Notes under the pieces: generated by a model
Told to the model about the DNA's origin: nothing
Databases searched by the model: none
Seen by the model: only the letters and a program-made list of their open reading frames with translations
Position numbers and translations under genes: made by a program
Assembly (NCBI GenBank): GCA_950295325.1
Contig: OX485808.1
Coordinates: 28,168,527 to 28,232,526 of the forward strand
DNA length: 64,000 nt
Direction: 5' to 3'
From: Polytrichum commune
Taxonomy: Eukaryota > Streptophyta > Polytrichopsida > Polytrichales > Polytrichaceae
Shown: piece by piece, positions 11,418-21,984 of the stretch
Numbering within the stretch: the stretch's first letter is position 1
How the letters are laid out: each line of letters begins with the position of its first letter

Positions 11418-12320
11418 TCATGTTGTATCATGAAGTGGGCATGGAATGAAATCTGAAGGTTGCAACTTTCTTACAATCTTTAGGTTTTGCCTATTTGTTG
11501 TTCTAGATAGCATGACGTAAGTTAATCCAGGGGCGAATGCGTTTCGAATATCAACAATAACTTTGTTTGATATTGTAGCACCTTGTGATTTGTGGCCGGT
11601 CATTGCATATGCTAAAACAATTGGGAATGAGGCTTTGTAATAATATTGTTCATATGTGTATATGTGTTGGAAATTGTGTCGTTTTAAGAATATGTTTGTC
11701 GAGTTTCCGATGACTTGAACACCAATGGTTGTGACAACACCGTGGTTGTCTGTATGTACCGAGGTTACCGTTGCGGTTGCACCGTTAACAACTCCTTTTG
11801 CAATATTAACATTTGATGTGAACATAACGAGCGCGCCTACAGCCACATGATGGAGTTGGTCAAATCGTGTGTCATTTAACCATGCTGATACATTGTGGGC
11901 TTCGGTTGCATTTGTATCAAGGGTCACAGGAATTCTATCTGCCAGGGCAAAAATGGCTTTGAATATGATGTCGTTGTACATGGTAACATCTTCGCGGTGT
12001 GAACATAAAATTGTCGTAGTTGCATCTAGATAGTGTGATAGCATGTCTTTATCAATGAAGCACGCGATGAGTGTGTGTTCAACCTCTGTTTCTGTAGGTA
12101 GTCGATGTCGTATTATGTTTAGGAATTGGAGGTACAATGGGTCGGATGAATGTCTAATAGATGTTTGAAGCGTATGTTGTTTTGCAATTGCCCAGCATGG
12201 AGCGGAGGTTATGTGACATGCTTTACAAATGATGTCTGGTGCTTTTGGTGTGTGTGTGCATATTGCGGGCAGTTGGGTGAGGTCTCCAACTAATATGACG
12301 TCATGCATGAATTCATGCAC
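11418..12320 (-). pseudogene. Helitron PIF1-like helicase, C-terminal part
   Basis: A 300-codon open frame corresponds to the second half of a PIF1/RecD-like helicase. Helicase motif III appears as VILVGDLTQLPAI near the start. Motif V is AYAMTGHKSQGATI and motif VI is AFAPGLTYVMLSRTTNRQNL near the end. The Walker A and B motifs are missing because the frame begins at the palindromic junction at 12297-12346. In Helitrons this domain is fused C-terminal to Rep and unwinds DNA during rolling-circle transposition. Here it points away from the Rep fragment next door, so the original fusion has been broken and one half inverted. Confidence 0.88.
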
Positions 12321-12346
12321 GTGTTCAAAAATTCATGCATGACGTC
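12297..12346. repeat. Palindrome at the Helitron head-to-head junction
   Basis: The left arm GACGTCATGCATGAATT (12297-12313) is matched by its exact reverse complement at 12330-12346, with a 16-base loop. It sits where the minus-strand helicase fragment meets the plus-strand Rep fragment. The helicase frame runs through the left arm, so the arm belongs to the helicase sequence and the right arm is an inverted copy of it. Confidence 0.9.
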
Positions 12347-13600
12347 TTATTATCTGGACCCAAAGTCTTAGGTACAATTGATCAATACGTCATACGATAC
12401 GAGTTACAATCGTGAGGCTCTGTGCATGCCCATATCATTATGTGGATGAACCAAGTTGATGTGGAACGAATAACTAACGAAATAACGACAGCAGTGCCAG
12501 CGACCTTTGATACAACCATTGGAGAATTTTTAGAGCCCATAGACTCACATCAAAATAAATTATTCAAGATTGTAATGAGAAAACAATTGTATACATGCAA
12601 CTCTCGATGTCAACAACGAACCAATGACAATCACTGCAAATATGGATTTCCTTTCAAACCGCACATTGAAGAAAAAATAACATACAACTCCGAAACAAAA
12701 AGGTGGGAGTACTACAGACCAAGGCACGAAGATCGCAACGTTATCCCTTACCATGCAACATTGTTGTTGGTGTCGGGTGCACATTTGAATTTACAACGAA
12801 TAAATACAACGTATTGGTCGTATTATCTTTTAAAATACGCAATGAAATGTGAACCTCATGACCCCATTAACTTAAACAAAAAGAATGTTGAACGATTGGG
12901 ACTTCATGGAGCTTCCGACGCGCAACTCAAACTCATATCATCTCTTATCATAGCTAAACCGGTCTCACCTTCAGAAGCAACGCTTGCGTGCTTACAAATA
13001 CCAATTGTTCAAAAAAACATTGCTATCAGATACATCGACTCCAAACCACCTGCACTACGAACACGAATGATCACGAGATCAAGAGTATTGGGCTTTCATC
13101 CCATTGACATTTACAGCAACAGACCCCATGAATACGAAGACATGACATTCACCGATTATTTCAAGAGGTTCGACATGGATAAAATATGCAGACGCAATGT
13201 AACCTCTTTTGGAAAAGACAAGCTCGGATTTCACATATATGAAACTCATAAAATCACGAGGTTCACAAACTTCCATCCCATCCATAATTCAGAGGTATTC
13301 TTTTTTAATGTGCTCATTCGCACCATTCCTTTTAGAAACGAAAATGATCTTCTCTCTGCTACAAACATCGAAAAAAATTACATCCATGAATGTCAAGATC
13401 GTGGAATCATTTCAAACCTAGACAACATTCAAGACTACTTATTACAATACGCACATCGCAACCTCATAGACACAGAGAAACGATCTCAACTACTCGAGCA
13501 ACTTTTAGAAGACTATCCATATTTGAACCATGAACACATACCACAAGATATTCATGTCTCGACTCCGTTATCGGATGCCGAGAGAATAAATACAAAATGA
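12347..13600 (+). pseudogene. Helitron Rep (HUH endonuclease), C-terminal two thirds
   Basis: The frame starts at the palindrome: GPKVLGTIDQYVIRYELQS, then one TGA stop at about 12416, then GSVHAHIIMW. HAHIIMW is the HUH metal-binding motif of the Rep domain (Helitron_like_N family). About 125 codons later comes YWSYYLLKYAMK, which fits the Y..YxxK region with the catalytic tyrosines that nick and join single strands. The frame stays open to 13600 through the linker that normally leads to the helicase. The N-terminal zinc finger and first half of Rep are missing, and no helicase follows. The single stop fits CGA to TGA. Confidence 0.87.
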
Positions 13601-13807
13601 GCAAGAGAAGTGATAATATTAATGAGTGAAGGTAGTGATGAATATGATTGGTCAAGTGAGGGTTGATCGATTCTTTGGGGAATACAAGGTAAGACTCGAT
13701 CCCAAAAACCAAGCTTGAAATTAGGATTATAACGATCTACACGTAGAAGGAGATCATCTAGGATTAGTGATGTTGTAGAAGAAGTTGATGTTAGATTAGA
13801 AAATTGT

Positions 13808-15206
13808 TTGAATGTTGAGCCTAGTTTTAGTCCATTACTAGAGACATTAGAAGAGGAGCATAAAGTGGAGAAGGAGGCAACTCCCTCTAAGTTGAGAGGT
13901 GAGATATTATCGGATACTTATACATCTAAAGAAGAGATTCCGATATACATTGATAGGGACATAGGAGAAGATCCACCGGTTGACATGACACGGCGAGGGG
14001 ATGACGATGATACCATATTGGAGGAAGACCCCATTGATTCATTGGTTAGACCGAGAGGTCTACCAATTGTGGTTCCACAAAACTTATACGCGGTGGATAT
14101 GCCATCCCACCTCCCTAAGTTTTATGGAACCAAGGATGATGATCCTTCTAGGCACATAGAGAGATACATCGAGAGGTTGGCTAGTTCTCTTGTGAGCAAT
14201 CCGGGATATTGGTTGGTATGGTTTTCCACTACTTTAGAGGGTGAGGCTTATGAGTGGTATAGAGACCATGCCGAGGGACATTTTAGAGGATGAGAACAGT
14301 TGCAGAGGGAGTTTTTGAATGAGTTTCGACCGGAGATTGGTCAAAGCACGGCTTTGAGGGCATTGGCTTTGTTCAAGCAAGGTAGGGAAGAGGAGATTTC
14401 GGCCTACATTAGGAGGTTTGATTTATTGTGTACACGATTTGTGGGCATCATGCTCAGTGATGACACACTAAATCAATTCTTCATTCAAAGATTCTTTAAG
14501 TCGGGAACAATTAGGGGTGTTCTTGAGAGGCATCTTCAAACATTGGCGGATGCCAAGAAGGCGGCTAGAGAGATGGAGAACTTGGATAGAGATCATGAGA
14601 GACTGTGGAGAAGGGAAGATAAATTGATACCACAATTCATTCTCATTCGACCTAGGTTGATGGCGGGAGAGCCGGCCAAGTATGAGAATCAAGTCCCTTA
14701 TGTCATTGTTGACATGGATCCACGTCCTTTAGCAGTTAGAGAACCGGCACCACTTCTAGCATTACCGGCCCCTAGGAGCGGATCCTCACCTTGACAAAGT
14801 GGAAAGAAGGTTGGGTGCTAGCCAATTGGGATTTCAAGAGGCCATGATCAAGCAAATGCAAAGTCTTACGGATCAAATGTCTTTGATGATCAAGAGCCAA
14901 CAACCGGGTCCTCCTCCTCCGGTTGAATCGGGTAGACATTCATCGGGGTTGTGGTGTGTTCATGTGGCCAACCGGGCCATACTCGTCAGTTTTGTAGAAA
15001 TGGACAAAACCGTGATCAAAGAGGAAACGGTGGTCCACCTCCATAAAATCAACGAGGTCAAGGACAACCTCAATATGGCCAAGGTAACAATAGGGGACCT
15101 CCTTCTAGAGGTCAAGGTGGTCAAAACAGGGAGAAGAGGGAGTTCCAACCATATTGTAGGAGGTGGCATTGTCACCCAAAGTCCACCACCCTTGATTTCG
15201 TCTTAG
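13808..15206 (+). pseudogene. Gypsy gag, three frames broken by stops
   Basis: Frames 13808-14293, 14300-14794 and 14799-15206 together encode a Retrotrans_gag-type capsid. The core reads LPKFYGTKDDDPSRHIERY, then WFSTTLEGEAYEWY, then a stop where the family has Trp (TGG to TGA at 14291-14293), then EQLQREFLNEFRPEIGQ and RFDLLCTRF. A damaged CCHC knuckle is visible in another frame near 14955-15000 (CSCGQPGHTRQFC), followed by a basic Gly/Arg/Gln tail. Gag would form the retrotransposon particle. Three disablements make this copy inactive. Confidence 0.85.
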
Positions 15207-15779
15207 CCCGAGTGTGGAATGTTGGAGTGACACCTAACAACTCCCTCCTTAGTAGTCCAATGTATAATTCCAATACCCCGTTGGAATATACATAAAACGC
15301 ACAACTCTTGATGAGTTTCCGACTCAACCCAAATTATGTCATTTTATTATCTTTGACCTCGGGCAAGGTTACATGTTTGGTTTTCTCCAAAGTCCACCTG
15401 GCCGCCTTGGCCACACACGCCTTTAGGGATATACCTCGCCTGAATCTAGTCCTAGCTGTTGATTCTGTACTATTACATGACCCTTCGCATGTTGATCCCG
15501 TACTAGTACACGACACTTCGCCCGTTGATTCCATGAGCACATAAATTTTAATACAAGTGTTAAGAAACACTTATATGTATTATCCTTGGCTCCTCCCCAT
15601 TAAGTCTTCATGATTCTCCCCCAAGTTCAACCATTACCAACCACTTAATTGAATCATGTAGACTAGTTTATTGGACTAAGCCAGTGTTTAACTCATCAAA
15701 CTAACCCTACTTAGCCCAACCCAAATAGTCTAATTTAACTTGGTATAACCAACTAAATGACCTAACCAGCTTAAGTAGC

Positions 15780-16060
15780 TGACCAACCTAATCAGCCTAT
15801 CCAGTCTAATTAACCGACAAGCTTAACCAGCTTCACCAGCTTAAATAGCCTAATCCCCTTAATCAGCTTACGTAGCCCACCCAAACTAACCAGCTTAATT
15901 AGCCTAACCAGCCTCTTAATCAGCTTACGTAGCCTACCTAGACTAACTAGCTTAATTAGCCTAACCCCCTTAATTAACTTACGTAGCCTACCTAGACTAA
16001 CCAGCTTAATTAGCCTAACCCCCCCTTAATCAGCTTACGTAGCCTAACCAGCCTCAGCCA
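15780..16060. repeat. Tandem array, about 55-65-bp unit, CCAGCTTAATTAGCCTAACC type
   Basis: About four imperfect units combine AGCTTAATTAGCCTAACC with TTAATCAGCTTACGTAGCC and CTAGACTAACC. It lies inside the inverted LTR and has no counterpart in the other two LTRs of the family, so it arose locally. Confidence 0.8.
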
Positions 16061-16195
16061 ACCCGAGTCCAGGGGCCTCTGCAGTCGGAGCCTCTGCCAC
16101 AAACCGATTCAAGGGGCCTCTCAGCCCGGAGCCTCTGCCACCAGCCGAGTCCAGGGGCCTCTGCAGCCGGAGCCTCTGCCACAAACCGAGTCCAG
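16060..16195. repeat. Tandem array, about 45-bp unit, GAGTCCAGGGGCCTCTGCAG type
   Basis: Three GC-rich units share the cores CAGGGGCCTCTGCAG and GGAGCCTCTGCCAC. The position within the LTR matches that of the minisatellites in the other two LTRs of this family, but the unit sequence differs. Confidence 0.8.
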
Positions 16196-17065
16196 AACCT
16201 TGGGTAATACCAATCCGACCTTCAACTTACTATTACAACAAAAAAAAGTTGCTCCTAAATGTAAATATAAATTTGTAATTTCCAACAACAATAAGTGCTC
16301 CAATATTATATAATTGTAACTTCTAAATCCAACAAAGCTAAATGCTCCAAGAGTTTACAAACATAACCTTGTAATTCCAAATAATTATAAGTATGGATAC
16401 CATGAATCCAAATACTACAATTTGAAGATTATAAATCAAACTCTAATTTCTTCCAATCCAAACTATTCCTAACAAGATGTCAAGCCCACTTCAAGGCTAA
16501 CTAGTCTTGGCTCTTCACATTAAGGCCATGCACACCCACGTGCTCCTATATTACTTCCTACACACCCACACTTATAACCCGTGGGGTGCCAAGGAGCACA
16601 AAGGAAAGAGGAAGAGAGAGAGAAGAATGAGGGCTTATATAATGCGGTTGAGGAGGTGAGCACCCTCAAGGCTCAAGATAAGCCTTCGTAATCCTCCCCT
16701 ACTTTGTAGGCTCTCATCTTATCTTCTAAGCTTTTGTCCCTCAAACGAACAATATAGATCCTAATTCAAACATTTAACTCAAGGGACTACCCTTGGTTCT
16801 CCACCTACTACGCTCCCCAACTAAGAAGCTTCTTCACACTACTAATCTTCTAATCAATTCACTCCATACAAGCCTAATGCTTAAACATAGCTTCCTTCGA
16901 GCTTCATTCTTTTTATATTTTTGTGAATAATCAATAAACATTAAAACATAACTTCTAATGGTCTCAAAAGACTTAAGAACACATGTGGACACCATTTTGG
17001 GCTCACATTATTGGCGACCATCTGGGACCGGCTCCTAGAATGTCTTGCTCGAAGTCAAGTTGTCT

Positions 17066-18380
17066 TCATGCTCGATATTCCTTGCACCTGCTTCCAGCTG
17101 TTCGTGTTGGAAAGCTTTGTCCATTGAGTGTCTCCAATTGCAAAGAGTTATTAGAAAAGGTATTCTTTACAATGTAAGGACCTAACCAAACCGCATCAAA
17201 TTTACCCGGAAAGTCTTTCTTCTTCCCATCCTGAATCATAACCATCATACCTGGTTGTAATGCTCGCTTTTTGTTACGTTTGTCAAAGATAATCTTTCTC
17301 CTCCTTTGAATCGCTTCAATATGTTGAGCGGACCTTCGCCTCCTCTCATCCAATTCCTCTAGCTCAGTGAGCCTATTCTTCAAAGACTGACTGTCATTGA
17401 GGCGTATCTCCACCGCAACTCTCAATGACTCTACTTCAAACTCGATAGGGAGAGTAACTTCAATCCCGTAAACAAGAGAAAATGGAGTAGTCTGTGTGGT
17501 CACTTTGAACGTCGTTCGATAAGCCCACAATGCCGCGTTCAACTTGATATCCCAATCTCGCTTCGAGTCTATAACTGTCTTGCGTATAATGCTCACTAGA
17601 ATGCCGTTGACGCGCTCCGTCTGACCATTGGTTTGAGGATGATAAGATGTCGTCTTCCTATGGTTTATCTGGAATCTATGAGTCATTTCTGAAATGAGGT
17701 CATTAAGAAAGTGTGTGCCTCTATCACTAACTAGAATCTTTGGACATCCAAATCTAGAAATGATATTCTCATACATGAAGGTGGCAGCATGAGCTGCGGT
17801 GTCGGTCTTGACTGCTTTGGCTTCCGTCCACTTGGTCAAGTACTCGGTGGCCACAATAATGTAAGCCATCCCTCTCGAAGAGTTGGGATGGACTTCCCCT
17901 ACATAATCAATTCCTCATTTCTCAAAAGGAATTAATGGTAAAAAAACATATAATGACATCTCCATTCTAAGATCATTCCTAGCATACCTTTGGTAAGCGT
18001 CACACTTTCTAACATAATCATGTGAGTCCTTAAACAAGGTAGGCCAAAAGTAGCCTGCTCTAAGTATTTTCTGGCCTGTAAGTTGACCAGAAAAATGCCC
18101 CCCACAAGCACTATCATGGCAAGCCTCTAGAATATCAGGTACCTCTACTTGCGACACACATCTTCTCAAGATGGTATCTGCTCCCCTCCTGAACAATCTA
18201 TTGCCTACCACTGCAAAGTGTCTACTATTGACTCTAACATTTTTTCTCTCCTCTTTAGTCCACTCAGCTGGGAAGTGTTGAGTTGTCAAGAACTCCACAA
18301 TCCCCGAATACCAATCTGGTGTAGCTGTGACCACAAACAAGCTGTCATCTATAAGACTATCATCTATCGGGTGAGCGCCC
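17066..18380 (-). pseudogene. Gypsy integrase, inverted copy
   Basis: Two minus-strand frames. 18541-17915 holds the upstream linker and the HHCC zinc-binding domain (ACHDSACGGHFSGQL, then KCDAYQRY). The frame is genuine only up to about 18380; beyond it is the reverse of the plus-strand RT. 17869-17066 holds the catalytic core with the second Asp in VSDRGTHFLND and the Glu in HPQTNGQTERVNG, plus the C-terminal domain ending AGSRCKEYRA. A stop or frameshift near 17915 removes the first catalytic Asp region from the frame. RT and RNase H are absent. It retains Trp and Gln codons at places where the plus copy has stops (AALWAYRT, MVMIQDG), so it helps polarise those mutations. Confidence 0.88.
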
Positions 18381-18383
18381 ACA

Positions 18384-20637
18384 AAATGGCTTTTACTACT
18401 CCATGGGGCACATTTGTTTGGGTGGTCATGCCATTTGGGTTGTATAACGTTCCGGCCACGTTTCAAAGGCTTGTCATGTACATCTTCACCGACTTGTTGT
18501 AAAAATCCATGACCGTTTTCATCGACGATTTTAGCACCCAATCAAATGCTAGTCAACATATAGGATGTGTGCGAGAGGCTTTGATTAGGTGTAGGAAGAT
18601 GCAATTGGCTTTAAACCCGGACAAAACATTCTTGGGAGTTCACAAAGGAGTTCTTTTGGGTTATGTGGTGAGCGAGAAGGGAAGAGAACCGGATCCCGAC
18701 AAAATCACGGTTATTGATGAGTTGTTCACTCCCACCAATGCCAAAGGTATAGCCAAGTTGTTATAACATGTGGGGTGGTATAGGGAGTTGATTCCTAACT
18801 TCTCTAAAATAACGGTTCTTATTACCCACTTGCTCAAGAAGAATGTTAGATTTGAGTAACCCGATGCTTGCCAAAAGACGTTTGAGAAGTTGAAGGATAA
18901 GTTGAGCACTTATCCGGTGTTAAGGCCACCCGATTGGGATAAGCCTTTTCATGTGTATTGTGACGCTAGCAATGTAGCGGTTGGTAGTGCTTTGTATCAA
19001 TCCACGGGTGAAAACGGTAACGACCACTCCGTTGCCTATGCTAGCAAGCAATTGACACCGGCCGAGAGGAATTATTCTACCACGGAGAGGGAATGTTTGG
19101 CTATGGTATTTTCGGTTAAGAAGTTTTGTCATTACCTTGTGTGTAATCCGGTTGTTTTCTTTGTGGATCACATGGCCATAAAATACTTGGTCAATAAGGC
19201 GGAGCTAAGCGGGAGATTAACTAGATGGGTCTTATTATTAGAGGAGTTTGTCTACACGGTGGAGTATAAGCCGGGCCGCATGCACTTGCAAGCCGACCAC
19301 TCGTCTATGTTGTCTAAGGGGATGGGAGAGAGTCCAATAGATGATAGATTGGTGGATGACAATCTTTTTGTCGTTATGGCCAAACCGGATTGGTATGCGG
19401 GTATCGTGAAGTTCTTAACCATACAAAAGTTGCCCGAAGATTGGACCAAGGAGGAGAGAAGAAATGTTAGAATTAATAGTAGGCATTTTGCGGTGGTAGG
19501 GCATAGATTGTTTAGGAGGGAAACCGATGGGTTGCTTAGGAGGTGTATGTCAGAGGTAGAGGTCCCGACCATCCTAGAGGCTTGTCATGATAGTGCATGT
19601 GGGGGACATTTTTCCGGCCAACTTACCAGTCAAAAGATTCTTAGAGCGGGATACTTTTGGCCTACATTGTTTAAGGACTCACATGATTATGTGAAGCGTT
19701 GTGACGCTTGTCAAAGGTATGCTCGGAATGATTTACGGATGGACATGCCACTCCATATATCATTGTCTCTTGTGCCTTTTGAGAAGTGGGGAATTGACTA
19801 TGTAGGCGAGGTCCATCCTCATTCCTCCAAGGGAATGGCTTACATTATAGTTGTCACCGAATACCTCACCAAATGGGCGGAGGCTAAGGCGGTCAAGACC
19901 GACACGGCGGCGCATGCGGCGGCATTCATGTATGAAAACATAATCTCGAGGTTTGGAGTGCCCAAGATTTTAGTGAGCGATAGAGGAACTCACTTCCTAA
20001 ATTCCTTGATTCAAGAAATGACGGACAAATTCCAAATTGATCATAGAAAGACTACACCTTACCATCTCCAAACAAATGGTCAAACGGAGAGGGTCAATGG
20101 CATTTTGGTAAGCATCTTACGAAAAACGGTGATGGACTCTAAGAGGGATTGGGATACAAAGTTGACGGCGGCATTGTGAGCTTATCGGACAACTTACAAA
20201 GTAACTACCCAAGCTACTCCCTTCTCCTTGGTGTATGGTTTAGAAGCTACACTTCCAATTGAGTATGAGGTGGAGTCTCTTCGAGTGGCCATAGGTTCGC
20301 GCCTTACCGAAAGTCAATCGTTGAAAAATAGATTGACCGACTTGGAGGAACTTGATGAGAGAAGGCGAATGGCGGCTCAACACATCGAGGCGATTCAACG
20401 TCGAAGGAAAATCACCTTCGACAAACGGCACAAGAAGAGGGCATTACGACCGGGAATGATGGTGATGATTTAAGATGGTAGGAAACTTGAATTCCCCGGT
20501 AAGTTTGATGCGGTAAGAATGGGCCCTTATCTTGTCCGTGAAGTATTTCCCAATAATTCCATGCAATTGGAAACATTGAACGGGGAGAGCTTCCCAACTC
20601 GAACCGCGGGAAGTAGGTGCAAGGAATACCGAGTTTG
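18384..20637 (+). pseudogene. Gypsy pol: RT (partial), RNase H and integrase with five stops
   Basis: RT begins mid-domain (HKMAFTTPWGTFVWVVMPFG), with the catalytic motif as VFIDDF and the thumb around LALNPDKTFLGVHKGVLLGY. RNase H shows FHVYCDASNVAVGSAL and YSTTERECLAMV. The integrase zinc domain, DDE core (IDYVGEVHPHSSKG, VSDRGTHFLNS, TNGQTERVNG) and C-terminal domain follow, ending AGSRCKEYRV. Stops fall at about 18500, 18764, 18857, 20177 and 20471, most of them explicable as CAA to TAA or TGG to TGA. The RT N-terminus and protease are missing. The 3' LTR follows 60 bp downstream. Confidence 0.92.
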
Positions 20638-20696
20638 AAGACAACTTGCCTTCGAAGCAAGATATTCGGGATCCATCCCCCGATGGTCACGAATTA

Positions 20697-21772
20697 TATG
20701 GGCCCAAAATGGTTGCTCATATTTGTTTTATGCTTAGAATTTATTTAGAATTGCATTTGAAATGTTATTGAAACAATCAAAAATATAAAAAGAGTGAGGC
20801 TTGGTGTGGTTTATGTTTTAGGCCTTAAGCCTATTTTGTGTGGTTAAGTAGAAGCTTAGTGACATTAGGAAGTGTCTTAGGTAAGTGAGTAGTGTTTGAT
20901 GAAGCAAGGAGAAGGGCCTTGGATTTAAATGTTTGATTTAGAACATGTTTGTGTTGGTTTAGGGGGTGAGGGTTTAGTGGATAGGATAAGGTCCTACTAA
21001 GTAGGAGAAGGTTAAGGGTTGTGGTCTTGGGTGTCCTCTCCTCTCACTCTTCTTCTTCTTCCCCCCTTCTCCTCTCCTCTCTTTCTCTCTCTCCTTCCTC
21101 TCTAGGAATGTGAGCTCTTAGAGCTAGAAAATATGTGGGGATTAGGTAGGGGCTTGTTAGAAATTAGGTAGATACTTAGTTAATCAGCTGGTTGGGACTG
21201 CCGAATTAGGCAGTTGGTTGAAGATGTGGGCTTAGCAGCTGGTTGAGACTGCCGAGTTAGGCAGTTGGTTGAGACTGCAGAGTTGGCAGCTGGTGAATAT
21301 GTGGGCTTAGCAGCTGGTTGAGACAGCCGAGTTAGGCAGTTGGTTGAGACTGCAGAGTTGGCAGCTGGTGAATATGTGGGCTTAGCAGCTGGTTGAGACT
21401 GCCAAGTAGGCAGCTGGTTGAAGATGTGGGCTTAGGTAGTTGGAGTTCGAAGAATGGGCCGAGTTAGGAGCCGGGTATGGACCATTGGTGAACCGGCCGA
21501 TCATGGGGAAGGCCTAAGGGCACTAATGGCACTTAGATGGTAGGCTAGGTAATTAGGGATTTAAGTGTTGGTTTGTAAGTAGCTTAGGAAGAAGGAGAAG
21601 AGCATTTTTCAATGCTTGTATTCTTATTATGAAATAAATTGGTGTGCAAGATATGATGGGAAATATAATGAATTCTCACGAAGTTGGTAAGATGGAGTCA
21701 TGGGAACACGAATGTGATATCCATTCCCTCACCCGGACTAGGACGCTTAAGGGTGGGCGGTTTGGCCTCACA
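20697..21772 (+). mobile_element. 3' LTR of the Gypsy element
   Basis: It starts TATGGGCCCAAAATGG (the family start is TGTGAGCCCAAAATGG) and ends GGTTTGGCCTCACA, matching the other end of the solo LTR at 43399-45168. The shared inner block AAAAAGAGTGAGGCTTGG lies about 90 bp in. A CT-rich tract is at about 21035-21105. The LTR is about 1.08 kb, shorter than the solo LTR (1.77 kb). Confidence 0.75.
21187..21430. repeat. Tandem array in LTR, about 75-bp unit, CAGCTGGTTGAGACTGCCGA type
   Basis: About three units, with starts of TGTGGGCTTAGCAGCTGG near 21225, 21300 and 21375. Each unit includes shorter sub-repeats (GCAGTTGGTTGAGACTGC). It is the plus-LTR counterpart of the different minisatellites in the sister LTRs. 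Confidence 0.85.
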
Positions 21773-21984
21773 CAAACCGAGTCGCACAACAAGGCGGACA
21801 CCTCCCAAAGAAACCCCAAAAACAATGGAAAACACACCTATCTACCTACCACCTCATCCGTAAAACAATATATGTCACAAAAAACAACCCAAATTGGCGC
21901 ACTCATCCCATTATCACTCAAGAACTACATAACCACACCAACACTACTATACACCCACCACCAGACCAACCACTCGAATACGAA

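Larger units (their letters stand above)
15300..17007 (-). mobile_element. Inverted Gypsy LTR with internal minisatellites
   Basis: The right end (17002-17007, CTCACA on plus) is the TGTGAGCCCAAAATGG start of the LTR on the minus strand, the same start as the solo LTR at 43399-45168. It lies about 60 bp beyond the minus-strand integrase end, as a 3' LTR should. The left end is unclear and put at about 15300, where similarity to the solo LTR (TTTGGTTTTCTCCAAAGTCC region) begins. It includes two tandem arrays (15780-16060 and 16060-16195). Confidence 0.7.
13640..21772 (+). mobile_element. Chimeric Gypsy retrotransposon with an inverted internal segment
   Basis: Order along the plus strand: gag (+), LTR (-), integrase (-), RT/RNase H/integrase (+), LTR (+). 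The two integrase copies are clearly the same family (both share KRDWDxKLxAALxAYRTT and AGSRCKEYR) but are diverged. The simplest reading is a plus-oriented element, truncated at its 5' LTR, whose protease/RT-N region has been replaced by the inverted 3' end of a sister copy. No target duplication can be read because the 5' end abuts the Helitron remnant. Confidence 0.75.
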
